From: Castanea sativa
Lineage: Eukaryota > Streptophyta > Magnoliopsida > Fagales > Fagaceae
DNA length: 64,000 nt
Reading direction: 5' to 3'
NCBI RefSeq assembly: GCF_040712315.1
Contig: NC_134021.1
Span: forward strand, 33,166,001 to 33,230,000
Part shown: positions 45,946-57,709 of the stretch, piece after piece
How the letters are laid out: every line of letters begins with the position of its first letter
Position numbering within the stretch: position 1 is the stretch's first letter
The notes under the pieces: model-generated
The model's database searches: none
What the model was told of the DNA's origin: nothing
The model's input: only the letters and a program-made list of their open reading frames with translations
Position numbers and translations under genes: made by a program

Positions 45946-48900
45946 TTAATTACTAATTGGCTGCTTCAAGGCATCATCATTTGCAACATCTTTGCAGCTA
46001 GATGGCTGGCCTTGTATTTTCTCATCAACATCCTCCAAGTTCGAAGAAGCTGCTTCATCACCAGATGACGAACCCACTTCATCAGAGGCCTCACAACCAT
46101 GATCAGAAACCAATGAGTCTGATTGCAGTGATTCGGTCAAAATAGATGGTAAAGAAGGAGATGATGAACCAGGGTTAATCAAGTCAGCAATTTTCTTGTC
46201 GTCTTCCCTCATTCTTTGAGCATAAGCTTGGTAGTTAAACTCATCTGAGTTTCGCCCACCAAATGCTGATTCCAATTTGTCAAGGTCGAAGAACTCTTCC
46301 ATTATCTTCAGGCTCTCAGGGTTGGAGTAGACAAACTTCACTTTCTTGAAGGTTTTGGGCTCAATAAAAGGTTTTACCATCTATTTCAAAGGAAAATTCA
46401 TTAGTTTTTTAAATTTCATGCAGTAAAGTAAGTTGATGATAGTGAAATCCAAATGATGGCTTTCTTTAGAAATCAAGTTAAGCGTAGGAAACGAAGAAGT
46501 AAAAAATTTATTAAATCATTATAAATACAAGAAGCATACAAATAGTACATTTGAAAATGTAAAAAGGAATTCATGGTCTAGAATTCCAAGGGAAAAGATA
46601 ATAATAAAAATCATGGACACCACTATAAGCTCACATCCAGTCATACAAGTTAGATAACATATATATTTTTTTTAACCTCAAGAGTATAAAGCTCAACACC
46701 ATTGAAATAGATATTCCTCCCCCCCTATTGATCCACATTAGAAAGAGAAAGTTGTGATACACCAAGCTATGCTTTAAATTGCCCAAACGATCCTTTCCAA
46801 CCAAAGTACAAATTAATTACAGAAGACAAAAGTCGCAACTCATGAGAATCTAACCAATGAAATAGAATATATCAGCTGTTTCTTCACTGAAGTTACACAT
46901 ACAACACCAGTTCACTAAAGTCAACCTTATAGGTTCTAAGTTCTAACAACCAGTCATAAGCAATCAAATGCAACTAGAGAAAAGACCTGTGGACCACTAC
47001 AAAAGCTTGTGTCATATAAAAAATTACCAACAAATCCTTGACTTCTACAATTTTTTAAAATATTCAAATAAACAAAACCAGCAAAAAACTGATAACCTGT
47101 CTGCAATGCTTTAAATGTTTTGCACAAGGTTCATTGTCCCCTTGATAAACTTTACCATGATGCACCAATTTGCACACAAGGAGCATCTTTACAGTTTCTC
47201 TTAGCAATAATGCGGGAAAAAGCTACTTATACAGCTAAGCAAAGAAATCATATTCTCAACTCTCTATCATTGAGAGCTCAAGTAAATCTTGGATTCGAAG
47301 TCTCTTCTTTCCTAACCGTTCCATGTAAATTTCAACCAGTTGATCCTTATCCTCTTCAAATGTTAAACAAAATGTTATAAACAAACCTGACAATCATCCC
47401 ACCCAAAAATTTGAGAACCATAATAAATTATGCCATACCTACTTGAAAGTTATTTTCCTGATTTCATTATCGCATTACTAGAAATAAGATCGTCCTCCAA
47501 CCAGTTGCAAACTATAATATCTTTTCACTTTTCCACTGAATAAATAAAACTACTCTTCCTACAAATGCTCATGCTAATGCCATACTCACATATTATCTTT
47601 TAGCTTATAAATCAGAAGACTTTCCTCTAACAATCCGGTACTTAGTTCAGTATTGTTTCTTAAATAAAAAAAATAAAAAAATTAGAGTATGTACATATAC
47701 ATGAAAACTAACCCATTGCTTTATTTCTGATATGGTAAGGAATTTCTCTTAAGCTTGACAATCATTAAGAACCACAAAAGTTGAAGTAAAAAACAAACTC
47801 ATGTATATAATAAATACATAAGAGTCTAGAATTTTCCCTTTTTGCATGGTAAATAGATGAAAAGAGTCAGATGTTCAGCTTTCAATATAAACATATAGCT
47901 AGGACCGACAACTTAGAAGCAATAAATATTTACGTGAAATGATAAAACAAAAGGAGGTAGATCATGACATACCGTCCAAAAAGACTCAAATATTTTTGGT
48001 GGATTATAGAGAATTCCAAGTCCCAGTCTCTCGGGGTAAAAATCCTGCAGTATATGAGCTGTTTCCCGAGTCACCTTCACTGATATGCTTGATGTTTTCC
48101 ACCCTTGAAAATCAATTAGCCACACCATCTGCTCCTGACCTGAGTTCAGGCTTTTTATGGCATTTTCCATACAATAAACCAGGTACCTGATCTGCCCACT
48201 TGCTGAGTTTGTATTCTGACATGGTAAAAGAAAAAGGTGCAATCAAATTGAACAAGATACATTCAACCGTAGAGACCAAAATGAGAAAGAAAAAGAGAAA
48301 CATCAACAACACTAACGCAGATGTCTGAGAATTCTTGTCATGCTATTTAAACTACCTGACAACCAGGTCGCATGACAAGAACAGTCCTCCCAAGCTTGTC
48401 AAAGTAATTAGCTCTGTATATTTTTCCTGTCTCAGCTTCATGAGCAACATCCTCCTAAAAGCATTAAAAATACCACCTCCAGTAAGCACATAATGGGCAA
48501 CAAAGCTTATATACTATTCTAATTTGCAAGTGCATCTGGGAGAGTAACACTAGTACATAAGTGGCATCGCTCTATCACTCACAACATATTAGGTAAAATC
48601 AAACTCTAAAATGGATGAAGCACAAAAATGAAGAAAAAAAAAATACAGAGTTACAAATTCTTACTTAAAGTACATGCCAAATTCACCCCCCTCCCCCCCC
48701 CCCCCCCCAAATTAAATAAAGAAATAAAAACAATTCTTTCAGCAATTTGTCCAAATCATACCATCTGCCCCTTGATGTGGTCATAACCGAAGAAGCTTGA
48801 ACACGTGATATTGACACAGACACAACATGACATGGATATGGCAATTCTTAAGAAATTAGGACACAACACTGTGTGGAGATACCACCATTAATAAATATAT

Positions 48901-51900
48901 TTTTGGGTATAGTTTGTTTATTTATATGCATATTTTATGTTTACTTTAAAATTTCAAAAATAAATATCATAATCTTACAAAACATATCTAAAATCAAAGA
49001 AATTTTTTTAAATATTTTTTTTTCTCCCAACACAATGAGGACACGCATGTAGGAGTGTCCTTAGTATGTCAGATGTGTACACATGTTTAATACAAACACA
49101 ATGGAGATTTTGGAGTGTTAGTGCTTCTTAGGTCATAACTCATCAACATTTAGAGGAGCAAAGCTGTAGGGGATGGAGACATGGAGTAAAAGGTGTCCAA
49201 TTTGGGAGTTGCGTTTCCATTCAGCTGATTCCAAGCAAGCTTAGGTGTTGATTCCTGGGTTTCTATCAAGCTTAGTGCTAATTCCAAACAGCCCTAGATA
49301 CTGAATTCTACGTTCTATTTTTCTATTTCAAGCAAACCCTAGGTGCTGATTCCTAACTTCCATCCCTTTGTTTTATTCTTCCTTTATTTTTTCAAATGTA
49401 AGCCTCCTCTAGAACTTACTGTCCTGCATCAAATCCAATACCAAATCTTCTTGTTCTACATCAAATTTGGTATCTGAGCATACATCAATCCATTAGCCTC
49501 CTCTCTCCGACACCAACAATGAAGACATCATTACCAAAAAATATGACATCAGCCACTTTAGAGTTTATTGTCCTGCATCAAATTTGGTATCAAAGCAAAC
49601 ATTGATCCATTACTCACCTCTCTCTGACACCACCAACCAGGACAACATCACCAACAACAATGATATGATATAAGCCAATTTAAACCCATGGCCAAAAACC
49701 TGAAATCACCCCAAGCTACCCAGATCTCACCACCCTGGTCACCCTTTCAGCCCCAAACCTCAACCACAACAACAATCAAACCACCACATTCCACCTTGAA
49801 TGAGAATAGAACAATCCAGGAAAAAGGGAAAAGGACTGTCATAATCATTAAGTGAGGATAGATTCAGTGTGCACAGCCTCCATGTGAACTCAGTCATCAA
49901 AAACCACAAACAATACCCCACAGCCACCAGGTCCCAATTTCCAGCCCAAGCATTGCTGAAACCAAAATCCACACAACCCTACATTCACCAAATCCACCCA
50001 ATAGAAGCATCATGAGCTCAATTGTGAAAGCCCCATCAGGAAACCCAAGCTGCTATCCCTAAGTACTAGTCCCCAAGCCACCTCCCCCTGACACTCCACA
50101 TGCAATGCCAAACACCATCCAAAACCATTTACTTATACACCAGAATGAAAAATGAGAGGGAGGGAAGGACAGGGAAGGGGCAACCCTACTGAACTGCTCC
50201 TACTAATTTAGTTATGACAAGTAGCAGTTGGCAAGATATGCGCATGCTTATTCCTATAAGGGAGTGAAGAGTCTCCTCATAACAAATTTATAAAACTCAG
50301 TTGGATCTTATAGCATTTTTTTTGGATGTATAATAATCTGTTTTAGTGTTTAAAGATGATGCATAAGTTTTTAAGATAGAGTGGATGATATGTAAATGTA
50401 CCCTTTAAACCAAAACAGAAAATTATAGAACACATGAATACCCATCGGATCTTCTCTGGCTTGTACTCGAGCCTCCATTTCAAGGTTTCTTTCAACATCT
50501 TCACTGCCTTCTTTGTATTCCAGTTTCGAGCTCTAAGAAACCTCAATATTGATGCATCCGAACACAGAGTTGGAAACTTATCAGCAATAGGACCAATCAA
50601 TTTTCTGATTTCATTGATCTGAAGGAGAAAGAGAAACAATTATTTCTGACTTCAACTATTCCCTCACAAAATATTTTTTCTCACCAATTCATTTATCATG
50701 CTAAGACATTATTTCTACCCACCTGTGTTGTGAAAGAGAAATTGAAGTCCATGATGCAACATTTGAAATTCAATTTAAGCACAAACAAACATATATGAGC
50801 TAATTATAAGGAAGGAGGCATAATAAAAAAATTCTTGAAAACAATCTTCAATCTTTCCTAGCATTGATCTGATTTAGAAATTTGCAAGTGAGACAAGATG
50901 ACTTATATTTCTTATCCGAATTTTCTTTATAAAAAGAAACATTGGCCAGACAATGGAACATAATGTTTGGCCAAAACTTAATCTTAGCACAAAAACCTAG
51001 ATGGTCTAGGCAATCATTATTCCTTGCATAGGAGTCAGTTTTGGGAAAACTAGAATGCCTTGCCTCCAGCAGCCATTGACAGCCTACCAGATATGCAAGG
51101 TAATGGTTTTTGTGTCTGAATTGTTTAACATTTCTAAACTAAGATAGGTTATCTATGTGTGAAATTACAAGATCAATTCAGGATGAGGTCCATGTTGACT
51201 GTTGTATGCCTTTCGCAAATGATATCATTTTAGTAGATGATACTAAAATGGGAGTTCAGGCTAAGTTGGAAGTTTGGAGGGAATTTTTAGACTTTAGAAG
51301 TTTTAAACTAAGTAGGACTAAAAATGAGTTTATGGAGAGTGTAAGTTTGATAAAATAAAAACTAGGAATGGAGGGTTAGTAAAAATTGATAGTCAAGAGA
51401 GGTCAAAGAATGACTACTTTTGGTGTGTGTGTGTGTGTGTATAATTTTCTTTTAATATCAATAATCCATAAGGATAAGGAGATGGAAGATGTAGCTTATA
51501 GAAAAGAACAGAGTGGGTAAAGTGGAGAAGTGCATTAGAAGTATTGAGTGATTGTGGAATACCTTCTAAGAAGGAAAATTCTATGGGGTTGCTATAAAAC
51601 TAACTATGTTCTATGATACAAAATGTTGGGTTGTTAGAAAGCAACATAAGCACAAGATGAATGTAGCTGAAATGAGAAGATTAAATGGTTGAGTGGGAAT
51701 ACTAGGAAAGATAACATAAAGAATGAAGTTCTTTGTTCAAAGATAAGGGTGCCTCTTATTGGTGAAACGATAAGGGAGAGTTGCTTAAGATGGTTGGCGA
51801 TGTGCAATGGAGACCAATTAGAGCACTTATGAGAATTTCAAGTTGGGAAGGGAGAAGAGGCAGAGGGATACTGAATGGCCAACTCTCACAAACCAAATAA

Positions 51901-52392
51901 TCACATTAGGAAGAAAACTGCAGACCAAGAAGCTAATCACAAATGAAACACTCATGGAACAAGATAAACATGCATGGCCATGACAACATGAAACTCAGCC
52001 ATATTGTCTAATCCTGAACTAAGGAGGGCTTAATCTACTGACAATAGTTTAATATATTAAACCAGTTGAGACATAGTTATGGCTATATCCATTAGACACC
52101 AAGAAGCAACACTGTGGTTAAACTGCCCCAAATTTTGTTTTTGATTCCCAAGTGTGATATGTAAAAGCTTAATGGAGAGATTTGCATTTTTGCAGTGATG
52201 TCCACTATTCACTGCTCCAACAGCAAGTTTCCAATTCATGAGTACTACAGCAGAGTAAACAATAATAAATTGAAAATTAGAGTCAAATAATACCTTGGCA
52301 TGCTGTTCTTCGGGAGACAATGTTTTCTCAGTTAAACTTCCCCGCCACTTTTTGGAAGACATCTTTTCAAATTTCAATGAGTCCACAGAAGG
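45946..52392 (-). CDS. CRAL-TRIO (Sec14-like) lipid-transfer protein, five coding exons
   Basis: Exons on the minus strand: 52392-52294 (coding from ATG 52362), 50618-50442, 48454-48356, 48215-47973 and 46380-45946. All junctions fall between codons with GT/AG borders, giving 340 residues. Residues 1-23 are MSSKKWRGSLTEKTLSPEEQ-type leader. About 24-82 is the CRAL-TRIO N-terminal helix bundle (SDASILRFLRARNWNTKKAVKMLK, then LKWRLEYKPEKIRW). About 90-240 is the lipid-binding CRAL-TRIO domain (YFDKLGRTVLVMRPG, IRYLVYCMENAI, MVWLIDFQGW, HILQDFYPERLG, LYNPPKIFESFW, VKFVYSN). The family binds phosphatidylinositol or similar lipids and transfers them between membranes in the cytosol. The last about 90 residues are Ser/Asp/Glu-rich and likely disordered. 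The long introns hold repeat relics. Confidence 0.9.
46381..47972 (-). other. last intron of the Sec14-like gene
   Basis: AT-rich intron with no recognisable element. Short ORFs such as 47120-47380 have no known domain. Confidence 0.5.
48670..50330. other. intron with LTR-like debris
   Basis: Inside the intron between exons 2 and 3 of the Sec14-like CDS. It holds a C run (48691-48709) and a stretch with GACACG-type motifs (about 48800-49090). Two related segments contain AAATTTGGTATC(T/A)(G/A)AGCA (about 49466-49482 and 49584-49601), matching the initiator-tRNA primer-binding motif. They suggest the LTR/leader border of a duplicated, decayed LTR retrotransposon, but no LTR pair was defined. 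Confidence 0.4.
51120..51960 (+). mobile_element. RTE-type LINE relic in the first coding intron
   Basis: Reads plus, opposite to the host gene. The open piece 51155-51358 has CMPFANDIILVDDTKMGVQAKL and EFLDFRSFKLSRTKNEFME, the RTE reverse-transcriptase block normally written LFADDIVLVDE...SRTKTEYM, here with FADD changed to FAND. Further broken blocks follow: RIRAGWVKWRSA-like (about 51505), MLYDTKCWVVRKQHKHKMN-like (about 51610) and AEMRRLNG-like (about 51668). A (TG)n tract (51420-51440) interrupts it. Both ends are undefined. Confidence 0.75.
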
Positions 52393-52399
52393 CTGAAAG

Positions 52400-53815
52400 A
52401 ATTTTAGAGAATCAAATCAACTGCACATCTGTTTTATTTTTTATGGCTTGTAATGGCAAGGTTAATAACAAAATATATATCGTGTTCATAGACTGAAGTG
52501 AACAAAATTTGTAATTTACAAAATTCAACATCACTTCAGTGATGATGGAATGCATCACCAAACTAATTTTCCTCATTAAATAGACCTATTACGAAATGAA
52601 AAAAAAAAATCTATAATTATTAAGAAATTCAACATCAGTAATCATGGGTCACCACCAAATTATTTGTCCTCACTAAATAGATTTAATACAAGACAATTAG
52701 CATGCATGCCTGGTTCTTCAGAAATAAAATACAACGGGATGAAACTAATAACATTTCCAGTATACATACCAAAAAATGATCTCAACATATTTAAAAAATT
52801 TTCGCCCAGGTTTTATGTTCTGTTGACAGAATAGATTCGTAGGGCCATTTTATACAAGACTTGGACTCAAAGAGAAAGGAAAAGCTAAAGATTCACCAGT
52901 CTTAATTTCACCAGTAAAATGTAAAGATTAAAGTGCAAGGTGCCTGGGTTCTAGATAGGAAAAACTTGAAAATCTCATGTTGTATGTCAAAGAGAAAGCA
53001 AAAGGTGAAACAATTTAAATCTTAAAATAGATAGATATCATCAAATTAAAAGAGATTCTTTATAACAAGGAAGCGTGATTACTTAGAAACAATAGGTGCG
53101 AGAAAAATGAGACACGCATACTTTATTATTCACTATTCTAAGGAACTTATTATTGTCTTTATTAATTTTATTTGTATGTAGTTGACTAGAATTTATATTA
53201 AAACAAAGCCAGGAAGTACAGCAACTCAGTGGCAAGACAAATCTCTAGCAAGCATCCCAAAGCTGCTTTGAGAGGATAAATTTTGCATAAAAGAATACAG
53301 TTTCTAAAACAAAGAAAAGTACCAAATGTTACAGGCCAAAACTGCATTTTCTGAGAATCATAGAACTATACTATATATATATATATCAAATTAATCAATA
53401 TGGGAAGGAACCACTCTTTGTTCAATGTATCCAATCCAATCCAATCCATCTAGCTCTAGACTTGACTTGCATCAATTCAAGATGCAAAAGGGTCTTCTAT
53501 TCTATACCATTATCAAATTCAAATTAATATAGGAAGCACAGACGGCGCCGGTGCCGTACCCGGTGTTTGTTTCATGTTATAATTTAGCAAATTGTACCTA
53601 AACATAACATGCTTCCTAGGTTATATATATATATAAATTAATGCTTCTTAGAAACCTCCGCCGATCAATTGATTCTGTTCTGTTCTATATCAAATTTTAG
53701 GAAAAAAGCAACATCCTAATTCCTAAATATAAATTTAGGACAGACACAGGAAAACATGAATTTAAACCATAATTCATTCATTCTAATAACTGACTTACTT
53801 AGTTTTTAGTGACTG
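52400..53815 (-). other. probable 5' UTR intron of the Sec14-like gene
   Basis: AT-rich. A short CCAAT-CCAAT-CCAAT-CC repeat at about 53429-53447 and a (TA)n at about 53365-53384 are the only features seen. Confidence 0.4.
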
Positions 53816-53819
53816 TTAC

Positions 53820-54160
53820 CTCTTGCTGTTGCTCAACGACAATTTGCCACGAACGAACACCGTTTATTTTCTAAATAAAAAAACACACACACACACACAC
53901 AGAATTTTAGATTCTACAAATAAAAGAACATAAATAAAATTGAAAAAACAGAGAAAGAGAGAGAGATGTAAATAAAAATGGTTACGTGAAGAATTAGAAT
54001 TAGAGAGTTAATTAATTGTAGACAGTAGAAAGAGAGAGGTAGGTGGAGTAATAATAATAAATAATCAATCGAAAAATATCTAAATTAATGAGGGAATACC
54101 CAAAATCCGCCGCTGATTTATTTGAATCCAGAAAAAAAAAAAAAAAAAAATTCAGAGGCT
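53820..54160 (-). promoter_or_regulatory. probable 5' UTR exon and promoter of the Sec14-like gene
   Basis: A donor-like AGAGG|GTAACAG at 53819-53818 could splice to the acceptor TTTCAG at 52395-52393, placing an untranslated first exon somewhere between 53820 and about 54160. The region holds an (AC)n tract (53882-53900), GA-rich stretches and an A run (54130-54150). Transcript ends are not defined by the sequence. Confidence 0.4.
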
Positions 54161-55393
54161 CATTTTTTTTTTAATTTTAAGTTGTAATGAGGGTTTTAAT
54201 TGTGATTATGATTGTGGGGTTTGTTTTGACCAGAAAGTGTAGGAAAAAAACCAAGGGTAGGCTTAGACGAGAAAGCGGGTATAGGAGAGGGACAGGTGTG
54301 GCTGAGGCAGCTATTACTCACCAATCACAGTAGATTATTTTTAATTTGTTTGTTTTCTTGTTTCACACGTAATTTCCTTCGCTCCAATCCCGTTATCCGT
54401 ACTTTTCCCTGCTACCACCATTATTTACATATTTTTTGGTTACGACTTAGAACGTTGTAAGAGGTCAAAGTTATGGTTTCACATGATCCTACTAGACAAT
54501 TTGCGATAAAAGTTTTGAACTCTGTTCAGGCCTTAACATTTTTCTTTCTCTAATAACTAAAAATGTTCAAACTTTTATAAAATAAGAGAAATGTTAACAA
54601 ATTTTCTAAGATATTTGATAGTGAACTATTTTATAAAATAATTTATAAAAAAAAATTAATGTTTTGACAGTTTTTTTAATTTTTTAGTTTGTTAACAATT
54701 ATTCTAATAATACTTGTTAATATAACCATTAAAAAATATCCACATTCAATTAGGGAAAGAATGATGTAAGCAAACACAAATTATTTGGATTCCTGTCACC
54801 ACCTCATGGTTTTTCTGGCACATTGTTTTATTTTGTTTTGTTTTTTTTTTTTAAATTTTTAATTAGAGTATTGGCATGCAAAAATTTTTTTGTTTATTTT
54901 AGTATAATTTTTTATACACAATTACTTTTTAAAAATACATCAAATTATTTTTTCTAAAAACTATTTCAATAAAGCATGTATTTTTTATTTGCAATTTCAC
55001 ATCACTTTTTTTTTTTTTTTAAACTCACACAAACACCAATCAAAAAAAGTAAATTGAGAAATAAATAAAATATGTCTTTACATATAAACAATACACATGT
55101 AAATTTACATGCATTTAGTCATTTACATGGCTACTTTAACTGTGGACAAAATAGGCTTAATTTTAGATAAACTAATGGCTACTTTAGCTATGGACAAGAT
55201 AAGCATAATTTTAAACAAGCTGAAGTGGGTGATTTTTTGGGTTGATTGGTCAAAATTTTATATTTATTCTATTTTACATTGACTAATGCAAGTGTTTTTA
55301 GAATAAATACTGACTGTCCATGTTTCAAACCAAAGACTTCTTCTTTTTTTTCTTTTTCTTTTTTTAATATTGAAACTAAAAATGCGGTAGATA
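54161..55393. other. intergenic AT-rich stretch
   Basis: No gene or defined repeat recognised. ACTTTAGCTATGGACAA(A/G)AT is present twice (about 55133 and 55180), a short direct duplication. Confidence 0.5.
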
Positions 55394-55398
55394 TCAGA

Positions 55399-56086
55399 TG
55401 TGATGCCCCAATTTGATTAATTGTGTGACGTGTGTGGGTGTGTAATGAGTTCCACATCGGGTATTTACTGGGTAGATCTGAGACTTTAGTAACAACTGCA
55501 AGGAGTCTCAATTGTGACTAGTCCTTTTGAGGTATAGCGTAGATGTGGCTAGCGCTTTTCCTTGGGTCGTTATATATGGTATCAGAGCAGGCCCGGTAAC
55601 CCCATCTGGGCTTAGAGACACTACCTCACAAAGTGGGCCCTAACGAGGACGTTAGAGATTTCAGTAGGGGAGATTGTGATACCCCAATTTGATTGATTGT
55701 GTGATGTGTGTGGGTGTTAATAAAGCCCAGATCTACCCAGTAAATACCCGATGTAGGACTCATTACACATACATGTCACACAATCAGTCAAATTGGGGCA
55801 TCACAATCTCCCCCACTTAAATCCCTAACGTCCTCGTTATGGCCTACTTTATAGAGTAGTGTCTCTGAGCCCACAGGGGGTTACTTGGCTGGCTTTGATA
55901 CCATAAGTAACGACCTAAGGAAAAGCGCTAGCCACATCTGCGCTATATCTCAAAAGGACTAGTCACAATTGAAGCTCATTGTAATTGTTAATAAAGCTCA
56001 GATCTACCCAGTAAAAAAAAAAACCCGATGTGGGACTCATCACACACCCACATACATCACACAATCAGTCAAATTGGGGTATCACA
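55399..56086. mobile_element. palindromic TRIM (two inverted copies, one insertion)
   Basis: The whole 688 bp is flanked by one 5-bp duplication, TCAGA (55394-55398 and 56087-56091). The left half reads plus: LTR from TGTGATGCCCC (55399) to about 55575, primer site TGGTATCAGAGC (55577-55588), about 75 bases of internal DNA, purine tract AGTAGGGGAGAT (55663-55674), and the start of a second LTR at 55675 that stops after about 44 bases. The right half is the same structure inverted: LTR from 56086 down to about 55906, primer site TGGTATCAAAGCC (55903-55891), purine tract (55818-55806), and a second LTR from 55805 down to about 55719. The two truncated LTRs meet at about 55719. It has no coding capacity. 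Confidence 0.87.
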
Positions 56087-56091
56087 TCAGA

Positions 56092-56512
56092 GATCATAAT
56101 TTTGTATAAAATTGAAATTGAAATTGAAATTTTCAAGATCTATAAAAAGAAACAAGTTGGTACCCAACTTGAACCTAACCTATTTTAAAAGTTGGTTTTT
56201 ATTTTATATATTATATTCAAATAAAACTGTTCAATATATTCATTATTTACAGTTTAACATGCACATTTAGTATATATGGTAATCACGTATGGTAACAATA
56301 AAAAATTGATGGTCCACAATGTTTAGTGTTTTTTTTCCACTATTTTTTATGGTGATGAAATCTAATAAGTGAACAATGAATCATGTCAACTTAAGAATTT
56401 ATGTATTATTTAAAATTTTATTTTGAGTAATTTGTAATTTTTTTCTTTTATTTGTATTGAAAGAAAGACAAAGACAAGTAATAGTTTTATTATTATTGTT
56501 GTTGTTGTTATT
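56092..56512. other. intergenic stretch
   Basis: AT-rich. It ends in a TTA/TTG microsatellite (about 56489-56511) that is split by the following MITE. Confidence 0.5.
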
Positions 56513-56884
56513 AGGGTAAATTACATATTTGATCTTTATCTTTTACAACATATTTCAATTTGGTCTCTGAACTTTTAGTTGTGTCAATTTGGTTTCTGAC
56601 TTTTCAGTGTTGTGTCAATTTAGCTCTTGTTGTTATCTCTTGGATGAAAATTGCTAATATGGATAACGGCAAAAGTAAAAAATTAGTTTCCATTGATGTG
56701 GCAATAAACTAATTTTTAATTTTGGTCATTAGCCATATCAACAATTTTTCATCTATGAGATAATGGTAGAGACTAAATTGACATGACACTGAAATGTTAG
56801 GACCAAATTGACACAATTGAAAGTTTAGGGACCAAATTGAAATATGATGTAAATGATAAAGACTAAATATGTAGTTTACCCTTA
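56513..56884. mobile_element. fold-back MITE
   Basis: Two arms of about 170-180 bases are near-complete reverse complements, from TAGGGTAAATTACATATTTG on the left to CATATGTAG-type CAAATATGTAGTTTACCC on the right. Inner shared blocks include CATATTTCAATTTGGTC, TTGTGTCAATTTGG and AAAAATTAGTTT. The element sits inside a TTA/TTG microsatellite, and TTATTGTTGTTGTTGTT occurs on both sides, so the repeat tract served as target or was duplicated. The RNA of this element would form one long hairpin. Confidence 0.82.
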
Positions 56885-56885
56885 T

Positions 56886-57008
56886 TATTGTTGTTGTTGT
56901 TGTTGTTGTTGCTGCTGCTGCTGTTGTGTGTGTGTGTGTGTGTGTATACATATATATGTATGTGTGTGTGTGTGTGTGTGTATACATATATATGTATGTG
57001 TGTGTATG
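56886..57008. repeat. compound microsatellite (TTG)n(CTG)n(TG)n
   Basis: TTG repeats, then four GCT/CTG triplets, then two (TG)n blocks separated by TATACATATATATG twice (period about 40 bp). Confidence 0.95.
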
Positions 57009-57009
57009 G

Positions 57010-57640
57010 GTGAGCTAGGCTCGAGGAACCAGGTCAGCCCACCTGGACAAAGCCCAACATGAAGCCCAAGGTCCATTAGGTGATGTAAGCCCGATACGCA
57101 TGCAGGAGATAACCTCGAGCCTTATCACAATGGGCCCGATCCCTGACTGTGTACTAGGGATTGGGGTGACAATACCCGAGGAGTTCTTAAGAGGTTGGCA
57201 GGGCAGAAGCCGACCACCAAGGGAATCTATGCATAGCCCCAATGAGATCGGTCATCGAGAACTATGTTTTTGGGAGGGATCCACTTTTGAACACTATCCA
57301 GCGTTTGAAACAAGTTCTAAGGTCATCCTCTGAATTCATGAGGATCCCTTAGGCTTTTGGTGGGCATGGGAATGTGTGGGTCAGTGGAGAAGGTAATGAT
57401 AGCCAGCCCACTAACAAAGGACTATAAGAAGGTGTGGAAGCCAGAGTGAAAGGGGATGGACATTTTGGAGAGAAGAATAGAGAAGAGGAGAGGAAAACAA
57501 ATAGAGAGAAAACGCTGGGATACGTGAGGGAACTTGGGCGTGGGGGGGGGGGGGGGAACCAATACTTATTTGGGGCCTTAATTGGTAGGATTGAGCTTAA
57601 CCCCACTTATAAATAAATTGTGACTCCTTTATTGTAGCAG
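57010..57640 (+). mobile_element. probable solo LTR or LTR fragment
   Basis: A GC-richer block unlike its surroundings with features of a plant gypsy LTR: GGCCCGATCCCTGAC-type sequence, a TATA-like ACTATAAGAAGG at about 57422 and, at the end, TTATAAATAAATTGTGACTCC. A G run lies at 57542-57554. Several frames are open for 60-98 codons but none encodes a domain I recognise. The ends were not defined and no partner LTR was found. Confidence 0.4.
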
Positions 57641-57656
57641 AGGTGATTTTGGGCAC

Positions 57657-57659
<3 letters not shown>

Positions 57660-57704
<45 letters not shown>
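57660..57704. repeat. (TA)n microsatellite
   Basis: About 22 TA units. Confidence 0.95.

Positions 57705-57709
<5 letters not shown>

Noticed and set aside
55399..56086. Possible Cassandra TRIM with a 5S rRNA-like LTR
   Set aside because: I looked for 5S internal promoter motifs in the LTR halves and did not see them; it is a different TRIM.
56853..57062. ORF with a long cysteine and valine run
   Set aside because: It is the translation of (TTG)n and (TG)n microsatellites; no gene features.
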